From an uncultured Lachnospiraceae bacterium (GTDB lineage: Bacteria > Bacillota > Clostridia > Lachnospirales > Lachnospiraceae), in assembly GCA_947178145.1 (NCBI GenBank), contig CAMWXE010000010.1, positions 21,971 to 85,970 of the forward strand: DNA of 64,000 nt. The letters run 5' to 3'. The notes beneath the pieces were generated by a model that was given only the letters and a program-made list of their open reading frames with translations, made no database searches and was not told where the DNA came from. The position numbers and the translations under genes are program-made. Position 1 is the stretch's first letter. Each line of letters starts with the position of its first letter. Positions 1 to 9,405 of this stretch are shown piece by piece.

Positions 1-1195
1 TCATGCATATAGCACTTATTCCTAATGCAATACTCCCCCATAGTAAATAATTAAAATTGAGAAGAAACATCTGTTTTAGTTTTGTCACAATAAGATCATA
101 ATCAAATCCAAAAAAACCTATACCGCTACTTTCCCAACCACCTCCCGGTGCCAGTAAATACATAATAACCCACCAAAATACTGGTAATGCATAAATATAA
201 CTTTTTACATTACTAAATCCAAATCGAAGTAAACTCGGCACTCGAAAAGGATTCTCTTCTACATACTCACATATTATCTTCGCCACTACATACCCTATGT
301 AATATAAAACAGCTGGTTCTTTTGTAAAACAAAAGCAAGTAGCAAAAAGCAATTCCAAACATTCATAGTGATATAATGAACATGCGATGAAAACAAGCGC
401 AAAATACATTGTTGCACTATCTAAGTTTATATTCCCAACCAATCCTAAAACAAATGGAGAAAACGCATATGGCACCACCGCAACTGCAATTACGTTATTT
501 GAATATTTTTCCCCAATCAATTTTCTTAGTATTTGATAGTATGCAAAAATACTCAATACAGCCAGAACAATATCTGCCACCTGCGCGGAGGCTGAACCTT
601 TGGAAAATAACTGAAACAGTATCATCCACAAAGAATATCCCAAACTAACATGCCCCATAAGAAACAAATCATATACCCCGGAGTCGGCATGAAAGCTCTC
701 CGATATTCCCTGTATGTCTCCACTATTATTCCAGCATTCAAAATATTGGCGCGCATCCCATATAAGCCATGAATCAATCACCTCAACAGACAGCAGTACA
801 AAAACAAGACAAACTAATAATATACTCCAATTTTGAACAAACCATTTTTTCAATATTATTCTTTTATGATTCTGCACAAAATAAATACTTATGGCTATCA
901 GCATACTTACAATACACAAAATATTGATCACAAAATATTTTTCCTGCAATTTTCCGCGTATCAGCATAAACACACTAAATAACACTATAAATAGGATTAA
1001 AACAACCTTCTCGAAATCCATTACATGTTTTTTATTTCCACTAAATAAAAACAGGCACAATAATGTAACTGCAGCTATCTTAAAAAAGATACCGCCAATA
1101 TTTACATGAAATGTCGTACACAACATGCATAGACAAACACATAAATAAGTTCCTATAAAAGACAGATATTTTCTATTCTTAACCAATTCCCTCAT
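1..1195 (-). CDS. Large multispanning membrane protein, C-terminus cut by window edge
   Basis: The reading frame is open from an ATG at 1195 to the left edge, giving about 398 visible residues and no stop. It is strongly hydrophobic with many predicted transmembrane helices. From about residue 135 it closely matches the intact protein at 21634-23652: shared stretches include YYQILRKLIG, AYAFSPFVLG-like and NLDSATMYFA-like segments and FTKEPA. Both are probably polytopic enzymes or transporters of lipid-linked sugars, but no family was recognised. A GAGGGG motif 6-11 bases upstream supports the start. It differs from its paralogue in having about 100 additional N-terminal residues that form extra helices. 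Confidence 0.75.
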   Translation of the reverse strand, partial: MRELVKNRKYLSFIGTYLCVCLCMLCTTFHVNIGGIFFKIAAVTLLCLFLFSGNKKHVMDFEKVVLILFIVLFSVFMLIRGKLQEKYFVINILCIVSMLIAISIYFVQNHKRIILKKWFVQNWSILLVCLVFVLLSVEVIDSWLIWDARQYFECWNNSGDIQGISESFHADSGVYDLFLMGHVSLGYSLWMILFQLFSKGSASAQVADIVLAVLSIFAYYQILRKLIGEKYSNNVIAVAVVPYAFSPFVLGLVGNINLDSATMYFALVFIACSLYHYECLELLFATCFCFTKEPAVLYYIGYVVAKIICEYVEENPFRVPSLLRFGFSNVKSYIYALPVFWWVIMYLLAPGGGWESSGIGFFGFDYDLIVTKLKQMFLLNFNYLLWGSIALGISAICM

Positions 1196-1312
1196 CTTTT
1201 TACCCCTCACTCTTCAAAACTTTATTGGCCCCCCTATGCTAATTTTCACATATTCTAAACCATTCATTCAAAAATTCTTTTTGAATATTATTACTGCCTT
1301 TCCTTAATTTCT

Positions 1313-3142
1313 TCAACTTTCAACTGTCTGCAGTGAAAACCACTTGTCTAAACTTGTTTTTTGTAAGTTATTGTATTCCAGCCAGAAGTGTCCCTGTATG
1401 CCCTTACTATATCTTCCATCTTCTGTATAAAGCCAAATATTTCCATCTTTATCTATATACTCTCCGTAGCATGTCAAAACAGGAACATCCTTTCCCAAGT
1501 TCGACAAATACTTATAGTATGGCAGCATTCTCACCCCACATGTCTCCAACAATAATGGTCCCAGTTCATTCATGCTTACCATGACATCTCTTCTCTCTTC
1601 TATTGGGAAATTCGCCCAAATTATAAAGGGCGTAGCTCTTTGCAAAACTGCATTATTATCACATTTGACTGAGATTTCTTCAATAAATGATGGTGCGTGG
1701 TCACCTACCATACACAATATAACTGGTCTGTCACTCCACTCAAAATAATTTATTAATTTTATTAATTCATCAGTCGATAATGCAATGCAGGACAAATATT
1801 CATTTATTTTTTCTTCATACATTTTATTTTCATAATCAACTACATGGACCAAATCATCCGTTTCCGGATTTGTGTTCCATTCGCCATGATTTTGTATTGT
1901 CAGCAAATAGCTAAATATAGGTTTTTGTTTTTGCAATGCACCCTCATACCATCTAATCATGTTTTCATAAGCAGACTTATCGGTAACAAAATCTCTATTT
2001 CCGTAATACTCCACATTCTCAAAATCATCCAAAAAATGGATTTCATCAAACCCCATATTGGAATATGCTATATTTCTCGAATAATTTTCCAAAGATGCAG
2101 GATGCATTGCTATTGTATAGTAATCCAGCTCTTTCAAGTTTGTTACAATGCTCGCAGAATTAGTCATATCCAATGCCTGAAACGGTGTAATTCCCTGCAT
2201 CAAATAAGTTGAGTTTGCTGTTAATAATTCATATTCTGAGTTGTTCGTTCCTCCTCCAATTTTAGGTACTACAGCATGTCCAGATATTGAATTGTCCACA
2301 TTGTAAAATGCTTTCATATAATCGGTATCTGTCTTTATATCCGTCACAAGGGAAATGTCGTAAAAGGTCTCATTCAAGACAATTATTATATCTGGCATCT
2401 GTACATTATTTACTTCTGAAGCAATGTAATCATCTATCGAAATTGATGCCAAGTCATCTTCTGTGTAACCAACTGGCTGACTTAATTTATATTCAAGGCC
2501 ACTCACAAAAAAATATAATGGATAGCCATATTTACCTACTATCTCCCTGTGTATCCACCCTTCCCGAACAGGTTCTATTATTTTATCAATATGCAGTATG
2601 CCAACAATGTACACTACTCCTCCTAATAAGAATAAGATTTTTTTTGACCAATTAGTCACCATACTTTTTTGTCGTAGATTTTGTACTAAAAGTGATTCAA
2701 TCTTTTTGAGTCTTTTTAACAAAAGGAAGTTTATTAGAGATAGCATAACTACAGCACACATGTATTCTAATGGTCTTATTGCTATAAAAGAATATCCGTC
2801 AATGACATTTAACGCAGTCCTGATATTTGCAAACTCCGGAATTGTCAAGGGCGATCCATGAAATTCAACAACATATATATTAATGACTGAATACACTATA
2901 CATATACTGCCAAATATCAATTCCGATAGCCATATTCTATTAGTAAAGATATATAGAGTCCCAATAACTGCATATATTATTCCCATATTTATAAACGCAT
3001 AGAAAATTTTCAAGGAAAGTAACTGCCAAAATGAATATGATGAGATCTGTAACATTATAAAAAAGATACTATTCACTAACAACGATATTATTAAAGTCCA
3101 AAATCCCTGCCCAGGTTTCTTAGTATTTTTAATCTGAATCAA
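1313..3142 (-). CDS. LTA synthase-like membrane phosphotransferase (sulfatase fold)
   Basis: A 609-residue protein with about five N-terminal transmembrane helices (to roughly residue 190) and an extracellular alkaline-phosphatase/sulfatase domain. The catalytic-threonine context GGGTNNSEYELLT near residue 300, the NHGEWN segment and the metal-binding MVGDHAPSF motif are those of the LtaS/phosphoglycerol-transferase family. That family moves phosphoglycerol or another phospho-group from lipids to glycans outside the membrane. In this locus it probably decorates the surface polysaccharide and need not make lipoteichoic acid itself. It lies 58 bp downstream of the ABC exporter gene, so the two may be co-transcribed. 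The family assignment is firm; the substrate is inferred. Confidence 0.85.
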   Translation of the reverse strand: MIQIKNTKKPGQGFWTLIISLLVNSIFFIMLQISSYSFWQLLSLKIFYAFINMGIIYAVIGTLYIFTNRIWLSELIFGSICIVYSVINIYVVEFHGSPLTIPEFANIRTALNVIDGYSFIAIRPLEYMCAVVMLSLINFLLLKRLKKIESLLVQNLRQKSMVTNWSKKILFLLGGVVYIVGILHIDKIIEPVREGWIHREIVGKYGYPLYFFVSGLEYKLSQPVGYTEDDLASISIDDYIASEVNNVQMPDIIIVLNETFYDISLVTDIKTDTDYMKAFYNVDNSISGHAVVPKIGGGTNNSEYELLTANSTYLMQGITPFQALDMTNSASIVTNLKELDYYTIAMHPASLENYSRNIAYSNMGFDEIHFLDDFENVEYYGNRDFVTDKSAYENMIRWYEGALQKQKPIFSYLLTIQNHGEWNTNPETDDLVHVVDYENKMYEEKINEYLSCIALSTDELIKLINYFEWSDRPVILCMVGDHAPSFIEEISVKCDNNAVLQRATPFIIWANFPIEERRDVMVSMNELGPLLLETCGVRMLPYYKYLSNLGKDVPVLTCYGEYIDKDGNIWLYTEDGRYSKGIQGHFWLEYNNLQKTSLDKWFSLQTVES

Positions 3143-3200
3143 ATTTCCTTCCTCCGAAATTATTTCTTCTGTTTTGAAAGTTTCCAGTCATGTACTCTCG

Positions 3201-4964
3201 TTACGAAAAGTCATTTGTTACATCAGTAATGTTACCATTTTTTACTTCATATACTCTATTGCAATTTTTTATCGTAGACAGCCTGTGCGCTATTATAATC
3301 AATGTTTTTCTACCTTTGAGTGAATCTATCGCCTCCATAACGGCTGCCTCTGTGTCATTGTCAAGTGCTGCTGTAGCTTCGTCAAGCAGCAAGATCTCGG
3401 GCTGTGAATATAACGCCCGCGCAATTGCAATACGCTGTCTCTGCCCTCCCGAAAATCGTACTCCGGATTCTCCAACCACTGTATCCAATCCCTCGGGAAG
3501 TCCTTCTACAAAATCTTTTAATTGCGCCTGTTCCAAGGCATTCCATATTCTGTTGTCATCTGTCTCACTGTAGCCAAAAACAATGTTTTCCCTAATCGTA
3601 TCATCCAACAGATAGACCGTCTGTGGGACATAGGAAATAAGCTGTGACCATTGCTTCAAGTCTAAGTAGACATCCTTTCCATCAACTAAAACCTTGCCTT
3701 TTGCCGGCTTATATAATCCAAGCAAAATATCTGCCAGGGTTGTCTTACCTGCCCCGGACTCCCCTATAATTGCAACAGACTCTCCTCTTCTTATTTCTAA
3801 CGAAGCATTGTCCAATATTTTCTTCTCCAAGTTGTTATACTGCCATTCAATCCTCTGAATATCAATGCTTTTATCAAAAGAAAACTTTTGTATGGTTTGG
3901 TTTTTCTCTTCTTTGCTTTTCTGAAATTCCTTTCTTGCTGTGCATATATTTTCGTATGCTGTATTCAGCGAAGGATTATAAAAAATAATTGTATTGATTC
4001 CACTCGAAAATTTATTGATTGACGGAAGCAATCTGTACGCAGCCATTGCAAGAGTTCCTAACTGTGGTACAAACGTCATCGCATCAACACCCTGACCAAT
4101 TCGCAGGAATACAATTATACAAATGCTGGCAATAAATATGGTTTCAATAATTCTCTCTGGAAAAGCTTGCATCACAATATTAATTATTTTTGCTTTTCTG
4201 AACTCATCATATGTGGTTTTATACCTATCATAAAAAAAATGCTTTCTCTGCAATACAAAAATATCTTTAATTCCTTGTGAGATCTGTAATATGTTCTTAT
4301 TTCTCTCCAAATCCTGCATCCTGTATCTTTCTCCAGCAGATTTCAAAACATTTTTAAATCCCAAAGCAAGCACTACCACTGTCAGCCCTGCTGCCAGCGT
4401 AATACCCACTGCCATAAAAAAATCTTTATACACAATATAGGCAATAATAAACAAAACAGTTATACTTTCTGCTATCAATTGACAGATTGTCTGCAGAATC
4501 TGAAAAATATAACTTGCATCATCAATTGCTCCATGTCTGATATCACTACTGTTTGTCTGAACATAGTACGAATATGGTTTGCTTAGGTATGATCTGAGCA
4601 TGGTCAGCGATATGTCTTCTTCTATCTGGCACTGATATATGGTCTGCACAGCTCTTGAATATATAAGCAATATATTCTTAACAATATAAATTATAATAAC
4701 GCCTAAGATCAGTATCATGAGAAACCCTGTGTAAGAATGTATTTCCAGTGCATTAGCAAACCACGCTATATACTTATTTCCCATCAAATCTTCTGGCCTA
4801 AGAAGCGCATTAATGAACGGGGACATAATCGCTATCCCTACAAGTTCAAACACTGAAGATACAAGCATCCAAAAAAGCATCTTAACGCCCTTTACTTTCT
4901 GCCTTTTATCTAATATTCCATTTAATTTACTAAATACTCCAAAAATTTTTATGATATTATTCAT
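3201..4964 (-). CDS. ABC exporter, fused permease and ATPase (PglK/MsbA-like)
   Basis: A 587-residue half-transporter. The six-helix membrane domain spans roughly residues 20-325 and the nucleotide-binding domain spans 355-580. The latter has Walker A GESGAGKT, the Q-loop region SYVPQTVYLL, signature SGGQRQR, Walker B ILLLDEATAALD and the switch histidine in IIAHRLST. Fused exporters of this type flip lipid-linked oligosaccharides (PglK) or lipids (MsbA). No Wzx-type flippase was recognised in the window, so this is the best candidate for translocating the repeat unit of the surrounding polysaccharide locus. The substrate is inferred from context. Confidence 0.88.
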   Translation of the reverse strand: MNNIIKIFGVFSKLNGILDKRQKVKGVKMLFWMLVSSVFELVGIAIMSPFINALLRPEDLMGNKYIAWFANALEIHSYTGFLMILILGVIIIYIVKNILLIYSRAVQTIYQCQIEEDISLTMLRSYLSKPYSYYVQTNSSDIRHGAIDDASYIFQILQTICQLIAESITVLFIIAYIVYKDFFMAVGITLAAGLTVVVLALGFKNVLKSAGERYRMQDLERNKNILQISQGIKDIFVLQRKHFFYDRYKTTYDEFRKAKIINIVMQAFPERIIETIFIASICIIVFLRIGQGVDAMTFVPQLGTLAMAAYRLLPSINKFSSGINTIIFYNPSLNTAYENICTARKEFQKSKEEKNQTIQKFSFDKSIDIQRIEWQYNNLEKKILDNASLEIRRGESVAIIGESGAGKTTLADILLGLYKPAKGKVLVDGKDVYLDLKQWSQLISYVPQTVYLLDDTIRENIVFGYSETDDNRIWNALEQAQLKDFVEGLPEGLDTVVGESGVRFSGGQRQRIAIARALYSQPEILLLDEATAALDNDTEAAVMEAIDSLKGRKTLIIIAHRLSTIKNCNRVYEVKNGNITDVTNDFS

Positions 4965-5091
4965 TTTATCTCCAAATGTTCAAATGTAATATATGTTATT
5001 TTTTATTTCAATCTATCAGACTCAACTCCTCAAAAAACAAAACTAATCCCTTTTTGTTGCTGTGAATCTGAAAACGTTCCCACTCATCTCT

Positions 5092-5190
5092 TCATTCAAC
5101 CATCATTCTACATAAATACCTTATCGCAATCGTAATAAAACCAGCAACGATCAATATAATGACCAAAGCACTTGGATAATGAAAAGATGA
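5092..5190 (-). pseudogene. Possible degraded membrane-protein C-terminus
   Basis: The 346-bp gap between the ABC gene and the GT2 relic contains no intact gene. Reading minus-strand frames gives a short hydrophobic tail (SALVIILIVAGFITIAIRYL, then CRMMVE and a stop at 5092). A second hydrophobic stretch immediately upstream is in another frame (DILFSAVLIFSLSK). This looks like the broken end of a polytopic protein. The parent family was not recognised. Confidence 0.3.
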
Positions 5191-5310
5191 GCACTGCAGA
5201 AAACAGTATATCTAATAAGAACAATACACATCCTGATACTCATATGGTTAATATTTCATATCTATCAAAAAGCACATAATTATTTTGATAATCAAGACCT
5301 CTGTTTTTAT

Positions 5311-5662
5311 TTATTTCGAAATATTTTTCCATATATGCCATACATACTGTCTTAAGTACACGTATATACAGTCAATATGTCCATAGAGTTTCAGTTTTTT
5401 CAATACATATATATACTCATATTTCTGTAGTTCCCAATTATTCTCACAACTATTTGTAAGCTGTGTTTCACCTATTCCTATTGAAACCAGTGTTTTTTTT
5501 GTAAATACGAATTGTGGATTCTGTTTCAATATTCTAGCATATAATTCTATATCTACCAACCATTTAAGGTTTGAATCAAAAACATAATTTTTATTACGCC
5601 AAATAGTTGCACCCGGAGCGCCTATCCAATTTCCGTTATAAAGTGTTCTATAACTGAGTCAT
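5311..5662 (-). pseudogene. C-terminal fragment of a family 2 glycosyltransferase
   Basis: An open stretch of about 115 codons encodes the second half of a GT2 domain. The acceptor-side segment NWIGAPGATIWR is followed by WLVDIELYARILKQ and a short tail. The N-terminal nucleotide-sugar half (the DDGS and DxD motifs) is absent. The frame is closed by a stop at its 5' side, exactly where the end of the FkbM gene overlaps it. It therefore appears to be the remainder of a deleted gene joined to the FkbM 3' end by recombination. It is unlikely to be expressed as an enzyme. Confidence 0.65.
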
Positions 5663-6435
5663 ACGCAAAATAAATCCTTTCCTATTCTTAAGTGTAAGCT
5701 GCCCCTCAAAACTTTCAAAAAAATTCCTTATATCATTTTCCTCTTCCTGATAATGATATGGCAAGCTAATATACACATATGCAAGTTATTGGATATTACA
5801 TTTCGTGCCCCCTTAAGTGCTTTCACTTCCTCTCCTTCAATATCCAACTTGATAAGATCTATATTTTCTTGTTCTTCTAGTAATGTATCTAACATTATAT
5901 TATTTCCCTTGTTATTATCAGATAAAAATTTAGAAACTATATGAACCTTGCTTAAATCATCTTTAAATGTCATTTTTAAGGCTTCAACCCAATCTGTGTC
6001 ACTTTCTATAATATAAATTACATTAGCTCTCTCTAAAACTATTGCTGAAAAAAGCCCCTCTGCTGCTCCACCATCAACAACAATATTATAATGATCCTTT
6101 TCCTCTTGCTTTGTAATATATACATGAGGCGATTGCTCATATTGTTCTGGTAGTAAAGTGCTTAAATATTCTTTTATTCTTTGCTCCGTCCACTCCTTTT
6201 TAAAGTATATTCTCTTGTTGTTTAATACATAATAATGTCTATTTTCACCCTCATCATATTCCAAAGCAATTGATTCAGGCTGGAGCGCAAACCACGGATA
6301 ATTAAAATAAGTTAATTTTCGGTTCTTTTTTATATATTCAACAATCTCTTTTATTTCTTTATCGTCTGTCCCTTTATATAAATCAATAATAGTCCTTAGC
6401 AACTTTTTCTCTTGTAAAAATGATTTTAATATCAT
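5648..6435 (-). pseudogene. FkbM-family methyltransferase with a single-base frameshift
   Basis: The SAM-dependent methyltransferase fold is clear: the glycine-rich motif VVDGGAAEGLFSA, acidic motif IIESD and the family hallmark LIKLDIEGEEVKALKGA. The first frame runs 235 codons and ends at 5728 with an atypical basic tail. About 24 bases before that stop (near 5760), changing frame restores a typical ending: YHYQEEENDIRNFFESFEG, continuing to a stop at 5648-5650. One base therefore appears missing near 5760. This could be a real inactivating mutation or a sequence error. FkbM enzymes usually O-methylate sugars, which fits the locus. Confidence 0.7.
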
Positions 6436-6520
6436 CCTATATTCCCCTAATTATTTCACACCATCAAGTTATTACATAACATTTTATAACTACTTTCAGT
6501 TTTATCGCTTTTTCCATACA

Positions 6521-7377
6521 TTAATATGGTCTAACCCATTCCGCACAAAATATATTTGTATCATTTGTATGATTATTCCACCTTTTAGGCGCTATGATTA
6601 TTTTTCCTTCATATTTATTGAGCCATGCTGCCCACCAGCTAAAGCTACTATTTGCCATAATCATATTCTGGCATTTCGACATTAATATCAAGTCAAAACA
6701 ACCTGTATCTTCATCATTAATATCTACAAAAGTTACATTTTCTTTTTTATCTAAAAAAAATCTACACCATTCCATGTCATCCGAAAATACGAAAAAATGC
6801 ACATTTCTAATATGTTGTTTCATGTACTCCATACTATCAATATAATAATTTTCTGTACAGATACCTCCGTACATATCTCGTGCTATAAGATAATCTCCAC
6901 GCCTAACATGAATCGCTACAGAATTTGTTTTTTCTATCATGTCCAGCATTTTTTATTCTGTCTAGTCAATGGTTCTTTCAATAATAATTCTTCTTGTAAT
7001 AATCCAGATATATTCTCAAAATAATCTTTTCTCTGCCAATACCCCTCCAAATATGCATCGTGTAGTTCTAAAATAGCAGAATTAAATTCTCCTGATTCCG
7101 CTTCTATGATGTGACTTGGTTTCTTTCCAAATATTTTGTGGTATAAAACTCCAACTATATTTTTGTCATTATTAGCAAGTTGATATTTTTGTTTTTTAGA
7201 ACACTCTAGCACCTTTGTTTGAAATAGTCCTAACTGATTTTTTCTATTTGCTCCTTTATTCTCATAATACCATGAGGTATCCAAGTAAGCCTCTCTGCCA
7301 TTTTCTTGAAATTGTCTATACAAGGCGTATTGAAAAAACTGATTTCCCAATCCCCCCATCATCTTCACTATAATCAT
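6521..7377 (-). pseudogene. GT11 fucosyltransferase broken at an A6 tract
   Basis: Two overlapping frames together encode one family 11 (alpha-1,2-fucosyltransferase-like) enzyme. The N-terminal part (7377 to 6937) begins with the family signature MMGGLGNQFFQYALYR. The C-terminal part (6949 to 6521) carries the GDP-fucose-binding motif VAIHVRRGDY and the ANSSFSWWAAWLN motif. The break lies in a run of six A residues (minus strand, about 6949-6954), and one extra A would restore the frame. The intact paralogue at 11806-12660 shows the expected uninterrupted organisation. It could be an inactivated gene, a slippage-switched gene or a homopolymer sequence error. Confidence 0.8.
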
Positions 7378-7379
7378 AC

Positions 7380-8375
7380 TTATCTTTTCCTATTTTTTAT
7401 ACAAACCATAATAACCAATATTCTAAATGCATATAATGATACTAATATAACCATTTTTCGATAGAAATCGTCTGTACAATGCAAGTATTTCCTTGCCCAT
7501 CCTTTATATTTATAAATTAATTTAATCAGTATTTGCTGTAATTCACTTTTATCATAAAAACATTTAGAGTAATATTTCAACAACCTCTCATATAGAAGAT
7601 ACGTAACTTCATCTGCCATTTTCCCTTGATCAATCTCTCTAAAAAAATGTATTTGTTCCTCAATCTGTGGTATTTCATCTGTTATTACCCGTTCAGATAT
7701 ACCATACTTGCTGTCTGATCCAACAATACTATCATCCCTACGTCTATAATAATATAAATCCTTATCAATGTACACGTATTTTTTTGCTTCATAAAAAACT
7801 TTCGCTGACCATACAATGTCCTCATAACACTTTCCTTTTGGAAAGTAAAAATTTTCAACAACATTTTTTCGGTACAATCTGTCCCATACAGAAAAAGATA
7901 TCTTATATTTATCCTTTCCATATATTAAAAATTCAAGACTTTCAATATGTTCAAAAACCAAGACTTTGCCTGTTCTGCTTTCACATATATCATTCTCTTT
8001 CCCATCAAAAAAGCTCTGCCAATTTGCACTTGCAATATCAGCCTTTTTTTCTTCGAGAAGTTTAGATAATATTTTATACATATCAGGATGAATAAAATCA
8101 TCCGAATCAACAAAACCTATATACTCTCCTTTTGCCACTTCCAACCCTGTATTTCTCGCGTCTGATAATCCTCCATTTTCTTTATGAATAACAATGACCC
8201 TTTGGTCTGTTTGCGCATATTGATCACATATCACTCCAGAGCAGTCTGTCGAACCATCATCCACTAAAATAATTTCAAGATTTCTATAGGTCTGATTTAA
8301 TACAGAATCCACACATTGTTTTAAATATTTTGAAACATTATATACTGGGATTATTACACTAATAAGCTTATCCAT
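7380..8375 (-). CDS. Family 2 glycosyltransferase
   Basis: A GT-A fold enzyme with the family core near the N-terminus: SVIIPVYNVSKYLKQCVDSV, LVDDGSTDCSG, GGLSDARNTGLEVAKGEY and the metal-binding FVDSDD. I place the start at 8375 (MDKLISVII). It follows an AGAGAAG-type ribosome site and lies just after the stop of the upstream GT2 gene, whereas the longer frame to 8405 would overlap it. The 331-residue length is typical. It transfers a sugar from a nucleotide donor during repeat-unit assembly; the donor and linkage cannot be told. Its stop nearly touches the start of the GT11 gene, suggesting one operon. Confidence 0.87.
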   Translation of the reverse strand: MDKLISVIIPVYNVSKYLKQCVDSVLNQTYRNLEIILVDDGSTDCSGVICDQYAQTDQRVIVIHKENGGLSDARNTGLEVAKGEYIGFVDSDDFIHPDMYKILSKLLEEKKADIASANWQSFFDGKENDICESRTGKVLVFEHIESLEFLIYGKDKYKISFSVWDRLYRKNVVENFYFPKGKCYEDIVWSAKVFYEAKKYVYIDKDLYYYRRRDDSIVGSDSKYGISERVITDEIPQIEEQIHFFREIDQGKMADEVTYLLYERLLKYYSKCFYDKSELQQILIKLIYKYKGWARKYLHCTDDFYRKMVILVSLYAFRILVIMVCIKNRKR

Positions 8376-8377
8376 AT

Positions 8378-9385
8378 CTATCTTCTCTTCATAAATTTTA
8401 AACATATTCTCTTCATATAAAACAAAAGGAAACTTGTATTTCTAATTCCTATTAATTTTATAGATAAATTGGTTACTGTTCCAAGCATTCCATGATATTT
8501 TTTGTATACATAACGATAGTCTTCTAACTTTCTACAAACCTCGTTTCTTTCATCTCTGTTAATCAAAAATAAATTTCCCATAATAAAATAAACAATTATT
8601 TCTGCAAAGTAGAAATACATGCCGTCTCTCGCTTCCTGTGCAATCTTGTATTTCTCAAAAAAAAGTTCCCATCCATTTATAATAGTAAATACATCCATAA
8701 ACTTCTTCTCGGTAATGGTATTCGATATAGAGCCATCCCTTTTCTCCCGATAGTAGTACATTATCGGAGTCATAACAACGGAATCTGCTAAATATATAAC
8801 TTTATATATCAAATCCAAATCTTCAGCATAGATTCCTTTTGTAAATCGAAACCCCTCTTTTCGCCAATACGCTACTTTATAGCATTTTGCACAGGGCGAC
8901 CATAATGGTCCACCCGTTGCAACTGCCATGAAAGCGTCCTTTCCCGTCTTCTTGCCAAACATTTTATAATCATAATTGTTATAACTTCGTATATTACCAT
9001 TACAAAATGAATAATTTGATTGGTCAATTAATATATCTGGATAATCATTTTTTTTACATGATTGAAAATATGTTAGCAATGTATTTGTATCAATATAATC
9101 ATCACTGTCTACAAATATCATGTACTCTCCTGAAACTCTGTCAATTCCGTAGTTTCTGGCATCAGATAATCCCCCATTAGTCTTATGAAACACCTTGACA
9201 TAAGAATATTTTTGTGCATACATATCGCAAAGGTCAGCACTTCCATCCATAGAACCATCATCCACTAAAATGATTTCATAAGCCTGATATGTTTGATTAA
9301 CCAAACTCTCTATGCATTCTGCTAAATATTCTTTTACATTATAGACTGGTACTATAATACTGTAATTAATATCATTTTGAATCAT
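8378..9385 (-). CDS. Family 2 glycosyltransferase
   Basis: The GT2 core is intact: SIIVPVYNVKEYLAECIESL, LVDDGSMDGS, GGLSDARNYGIDRVSGEY and the metal-binding FVDSDDYID. The C-terminal part has a hydrophobic stretch (YFAEIIVYFIMGNLFLI) that may lie on the membrane. The start at 9385 is chosen because GAAGGAAGG lies about 6 bases upstream; longer frames would overlap the GT10 gene. It sits between the GT10 gene and another GT2 with spacers of 2-20 bp, consistent with co-translation. The specific donor is not determinable. Confidence 0.87.
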   Translation of the reverse strand: MIQNDINYSIIVPVYNVKEYLAECIESLVNQTYQAYEIILVDDGSMDGSADLCDMYAQKYSYVKVFHKTNGGLSDARNYGIDRVSGEYMIFVDSDDYIDTNTLLTYFQSCKKNDYPDILIDQSNYSFCNGNIRSYNNYDYKMFGKKTGKDAFMAVATGGPLWSPCAKCYKVAYWRKEGFRFTKGIYAEDLDLIYKVIYLADSVVMTPIMYYYREKRDGSISNTITEKKFMDVFTIINGWELFFEKYKIAQEARDGMYFYFAEIIVYFIMGNLFLINRDERNEVCRKLEDYRYVYKKYHGMLGTVTNLSIKLIGIRNTSFLLFYMKRICLKFMKRR

Positions 9386-9405
9386 AGATTTCCTTCCTTC
9401 ACAAA

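Noticed and set aside
6521..7377. Programmed frameshifting in the GT11 gene
   Set aside because: The A6 tract could slip, but the intact paralogue needs no slippage and no stimulatory structure was recognised, so it is listed as a broken gene with slippage only as a possibility.
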